Assembly (NCBI GenBank): GCA_934130215.1
Contig: CAKOXR010000021.1
Span: forward strand, 1-15,457
DNA from: an uncultured Bacilli bacterium
Lineage (GTDB): Bacteria; Bacillota_I; Bacilli_A; RF39; UBA660
DNA: 15,457 nucleotides
Reading direction: 5' to 3'
Shown: one piece after another, positions 12,710 through 15,457 of the stretch
Layout of the letters: each line of letters begins with the position of its first letter
How positions within the stretch are numbered: position 1 is the first letter of the stretch
Translations under genes and position numbers: made by a program
Notes under the pieces: generated by a model
Told to the model about the DNA's origin: nothing
The model's input: only the letters and a program-made list of their open reading frames with translations
Databases searched by the model: none

Positions 12710-15457
12710 ATGTCTAAAGATAATAATGCTATTGATAGAATAAAATCAAATCAAAATAGAATTCAAACTACTAGTTTTTCTAATGAAGAAAATAATTTTT
12801 TTAATAACCCCAGTAATGTAGGAAGTTATGAAGAAGTAGAAGAAGGAGCTAGTGGTGTTGCACAAGGAGGAGGAGTAACAGATAAAAGAGGATTTAATCT
12901 TTTATCAAGTTTTAAGAAAAAATTGAAACTTAAATTATTTGTTGTTCTTAGTATAATAGGTGCAATATTATTAATAATGATGGTTTTTGTAACTGTTTTT
13001 ACAAATGAAGATTTAAAAGGTTTCTTTTTAACAGATAATATAAACAAAAATAATAAATTAAATGGATCTTCTAGTTCTTCAGTTGCAACATTAACTGGTA
13101 CTAAATCATCACTTGCTGAAATTGCGAAAATTTATAAATCTACAGTTATTGAAAATATGCCATTTTTTTCTGATTTAAAAGATGTTGCTAAAAATTATAA
13201 ATCTTATAAATTAGAAGATGGATTTTCTTTAACAGATGGTGAATTTGATATTGCTTTAGTTGCATCTACCATTCATTTTAATAAATTCATTACGGATGCA
13301 ACTATATTAAGTGGTGCTTTTAGTCGTGAAAGAATGATATCTAATATGGGAATTGCAACTACTAGAGGCCAGACAGTTATTCCAACATATGATATTAGAA
13401 GCTTTTATGAACTTGCAGCGGTTACACTTGGAACTGATAATGGAATACCGGATGAACAATTAAGAGGAATTACTGGACATTTGGTTGGCTCTAAAGTAAT
13501 AAGTGCATGTGTTGATGATAATGATTCATTTTTATCAAGTGGAAGAATCGGAGGTTTTAGTTTACTTGATTCAATAATTATAAAATATGAAGGATTATAT
13601 TATTCTAATGTATCAACAAGTGAAGAAAATGATTTTACAAGAACTTTAGAAAGAAGATTAGAAGCTTTAAGAAAGAAGGGAACATTTAGCGATTATTATG
13701 ATACAACTGAATATGATCCTAATATAAATTGTGGTGGTAAAAAAGCAGTTCATTATGTTCAAAAATATATGAATTATAAAACATATGCAAAATATTTATT
13801 AACAGAGTATGTACCAGAAAATTATTTGGAATGTTTAGATTGTAAATCATCTAATAAAAGAAAAGATACAATAGAAATAACAAAAAAAATATTTGAAAGT
13901 AGAAATCAATTTGTTGATTATTATTATAATACTGATTTAATTGATATACAAAAATTTGTAAATGGAGATACATTAACTACAACTAAAACGGAATATCAAT
14001 TACCTGATGCAGTTAAAGAAAATTTTACCTCTCCTTTTGGTTTAACTACAAAATGTTCAATATCAAGTGGCTTTACATCAAATAGAACAGGTTATTCACA
14101 TTATGCTGTTGATGCTTATGCAAATGATCGAACTTTATATTCTGTAGGTGATGGTGTTGTAATTGCAACTGTTTCAAATGTTAAATATAGTTTAAATGTA
14201 ATAAATGGTGTATGTTTAGATTCTAATGGTAATATTGATAGTAGAAGTTCTGGTAATTATGTTGCTATTAAACATGTAGTTGATGGTAAAGAATATGTTT
14301 CATACTATATGCATATGGAATCTGTAAGTGTTAAACCTGGTCAAACTGTTCATAAGGGTGAGAAAATTGGTGTTGAAGGTACAACTGGATGTTCTACTGG
14401 ATATCATGTTCATTTTCAATTAGTTTCAGGAGAAACTAGATATGATCCTACTTTATTATTTGCTCAATGTGAAGGATCAAATGTTATTAATTATTCATCT
14501 TCTAGTATGTCAGAATTTTTAAATAAAACTCTTAATAATTATACTTTTACTAATATTAATGGTTGTAATGTTAGAGTTTATAATGATAAGAAAAAAACAT
14601 CTTATTCAGCAATGACACTTGAAAATTATGTTGCAGGTGTAGTGAATGCTGAAATGCCTTCTAGTTACAATATTGAGGCTTTAAAAGCTCAAGCAATTGC
14701 GGCACGAACTTTTCATGTTTCTAATTCTAATTATTGTACTAAAGAAGATATAACTTTAAATTCTTCGTCATATCAAAATTATCAGAAAATTGATACTAAA
14801 AAAAATAAAAGTGATAATTTTCCTATGTTTGCAACTCGCGAAACTACTGGTATGTTAGCAACTTATTCATCAGGTGTTTATATGACTGAATATGCAAATT
14901 TCCCTTGTGAAATTGTTTACAGATGTAAAGAACCAGATAGATATGAACCATATTATTTAAAATATAGTGATTCAGTTACTTGTTATGATATTATAGAGAG
15001 AGTATTTGATTCAAGTAAGTTATATAAGACAAATAATGCTAAAGAAGGAACTGAACAAGCAGAATTATGTTTAAAAGATGGTAGTAAGGGATCATTTTAC
15101 TATTGTGGTGAATCTAAATATCCTAGACAATTTAGAAATCAATCAAATATTAAAGGTGAAGTAGGTGATTGTGATACAATAAGTGTTGAATTAAAACCTC
15201 ATTATTCTTATGGTAATAGGTATAGATCGATGGCTGCTCCAATTTCATCACTTAAAGGTATTTTTCAAGGTTCTTCATGGAAAGAAGATTATTCTACTTA
15301 TGGAGGACATAATAGAGGTATGATGCAAGTGCTTGCAAATTATTATGCAAATTCATTTGGATGGAATTATAAGAGAATACTTGATTATTTTTATGGTTCA
15401 ACTATTGATGAAAATTTATTTAAGGTTGATACACCAACTATATTATTGGATGATCAA
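12710..15457 (+). CDS. Membrane-anchored M23 (LytM) peptidase-SpoIID fusion, VirB1-like wall remodeler (3' partial)
   Basis: The frame is open for 916 codons to the window edge with no stop. The order is a cytoplasmic N terminus (1-75), a single TM (about 76-97), a Ser-rich linker, an unrecognised extracellular region (about 120-440), and an M23 domain. The M23 domain has all metal ligands: His464 and Asp468 (HYAVD), His535 (YMH) and HVH at 566-568. A SpoIID/LytB-type domain starts near 619, with LENYVAGVVNAEMP at 637-650 (the AEM Glu being the family's catalytic residue), ALKAQAIAARTF at 657-668 and GGHNRGMMQ at 865-873. M23 enzymes cut peptide cross-links and SpoIID enzymes cleave glycan, so one anchored protein could open the wall in both directions. 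Beside VirB4, VirB6 and VirB3 it likely fills the VirB1 role. SpoIID is usually linked to sporulation, but nothing else here suggests that. Only the C-terminal end is missing. Confidence 0.88.
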   Translation, partial: MSKDNNAIDRIKSNQNRIQTTSFSNEENNFFNNPSNVGSYEEVEEGASGVAQGGGVTDKRGFNLLSSFKKKLKLKLFVVLSIIGAILLIMMVFVTVFTNEDLKGFFLTDNINKNNKLNGSSSSSVATLTGTKSSLAEIAKIYKSTVIENMPFFSDLKDVAKNYKSYKLEDGFSLTDGEFDIALVASTIHFNKFITDATILSGAFSRERMISNMGIATTRGQTVIPTYDIRSFYELAAVTLGTDNGIPDEQLRGITGHLVGSKVISACVDDNDSFLSSGRIGGFSLLDSIIIKYEGLYYSNVSTSEENDFTRTLERRLEALRKKGTFSDYYDTTEYDPNINCGGKKAVHYVQKYMNYKTYAKYLLTEYVPENYLECLDCKSSNKRKDTIEITKKIFESRNQFVDYYYNTDLIDIQKFVNGDTLTTTKTEYQLPDAVKENFTSPFGLTTKCSISSGFTSNRTGYSHYAVDAYANDRTLYSVGDGVVIATVSNVKYSLNVINGVCLDSNGNIDSRSSGNYVAIKHVVDGKEYVSYYMHMESVSVKPGQTVHKGEKIGVEGTTGCSTGYHVHFQLVSGETRYDPTLLFAQCEGSNVINYSSSSMSEFLNKTLNNYTFTNINGCNVRVYNDKKKTSYSAMTLENYVAGVVNAEMPSSYNIEALKAQAIAARTFHVSNSNYCTKEDITLNSSSYQNYQKIDTKKNKSDNFPMFATRETTGMLATYSSGVYMTEYANFPCEIVYRCKEPDRYEPYYLKYSDSVTCYDIIERVFDSSKLYKTNNAKEGTEQAELCLKDGSKGSFYYCGESKYPRQFRNQSNIKGEVGDCDTISVELKPHYSYGNRYRSMAAPISSLKGIFQGSSWKEDYSTYGGHNRGMMQVLANYYANSFGWNYKRILDYFYGSTIDENLFKVDTPTILLDDQ

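Noticed and set aside
1..15457. Mollicute code with TGA as tryptophan
   Set aside because: The long genes contain no internal TGA, tryptophan is TGG throughout, and TGA is used as a stop at 2045-2047.
12710..15457. Sporulation engulfment gene because of the SpoIID domain
   Set aside because: The domain is fused to M23 behind a membrane anchor, sits directly after T4SS genes, and no other sporulation gene is visible.
1..15457. Complete conjugative element
   Set aside because: No relaxase, VirD4-type coupling protein, integrase, oriT or attachment site is seen. The window is cut at both ends, so neither presence nor absence can be claimed.

Overview
The window is a very AT-rich stretch (by eye roughly a quarter G+C) of a low-GC Bacillota-type genome. 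It is densely packed with genes, all on the + strand. Shine-Dalgarno sites are strong (AGGGTGAT, GAGGTGA, AAAAGGAG) and the standard code is used: TGA ends the gene at 734-2047 and tryptophan is always TGG, so this is not a code-4 Mollicute. The style fits an uncultured gut Bacilli/Erysipelotrichia-like or RF39-like lineage; that placement is inference. The content is one type IV secretion (T4SS)-like locus, cut at both ends.

Layout. (1) 1-5811: two small VirB2/TrbC-like pilin candidates in tandem (the first truncated by the window edge), then four large secreted/membrane proteins. Each of the four has a signal peptide, a variable extracellular head, a Cys-bearing stalk and a C-terminal two-helix membrane hairpin of the same type as the small pilins. 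A short terminator and an extended -10 promoter follow (5810-5919). (2) 5920-11475: a fifth, headless member of the family (231 aa), a polytopic VirB6/TrbL-like channel protein, a PrgI/VirB3-like protein, and a VirB4 system made of two overlapping genes: a TraC-like N-terminal domain protein and the ATPase with Walker A and B. (3) 11559-12638: a membrane protein of unknown function with its own promoter, a 105-bp tandem repeat and a terminator overlapping its stop codon. (4) 12710 to the end: a large membrane-anchored cell-wall enzyme combining an M23/LytM endopeptidase and a SpoIID-type domain, still open at the window edge.

How they may work together. VirB4 would power assembly, VirB3 and VirB6 form the inner-membrane channel, the small pilins build the conduit or pilus, and the M23-SpoIID enzyme opens peptidoglycan in the VirB1 role. 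The most unusual part is the five-gene paralogous family in which large Cys-rich ectodomains sit on a VirB2-like hairpin. Aligned by hand, the family keeps Cys-33-Asp, Asp-22/23-Arg and Arg-11-Pro spacing. These could be head-bearing pilin variants, adhesins or a surface complex on the T4SS. No relaxase, coupling protein (VirD4) or cargo lies in the window, so whether the system conjugates DNA or secretes protein cannot be told from here.
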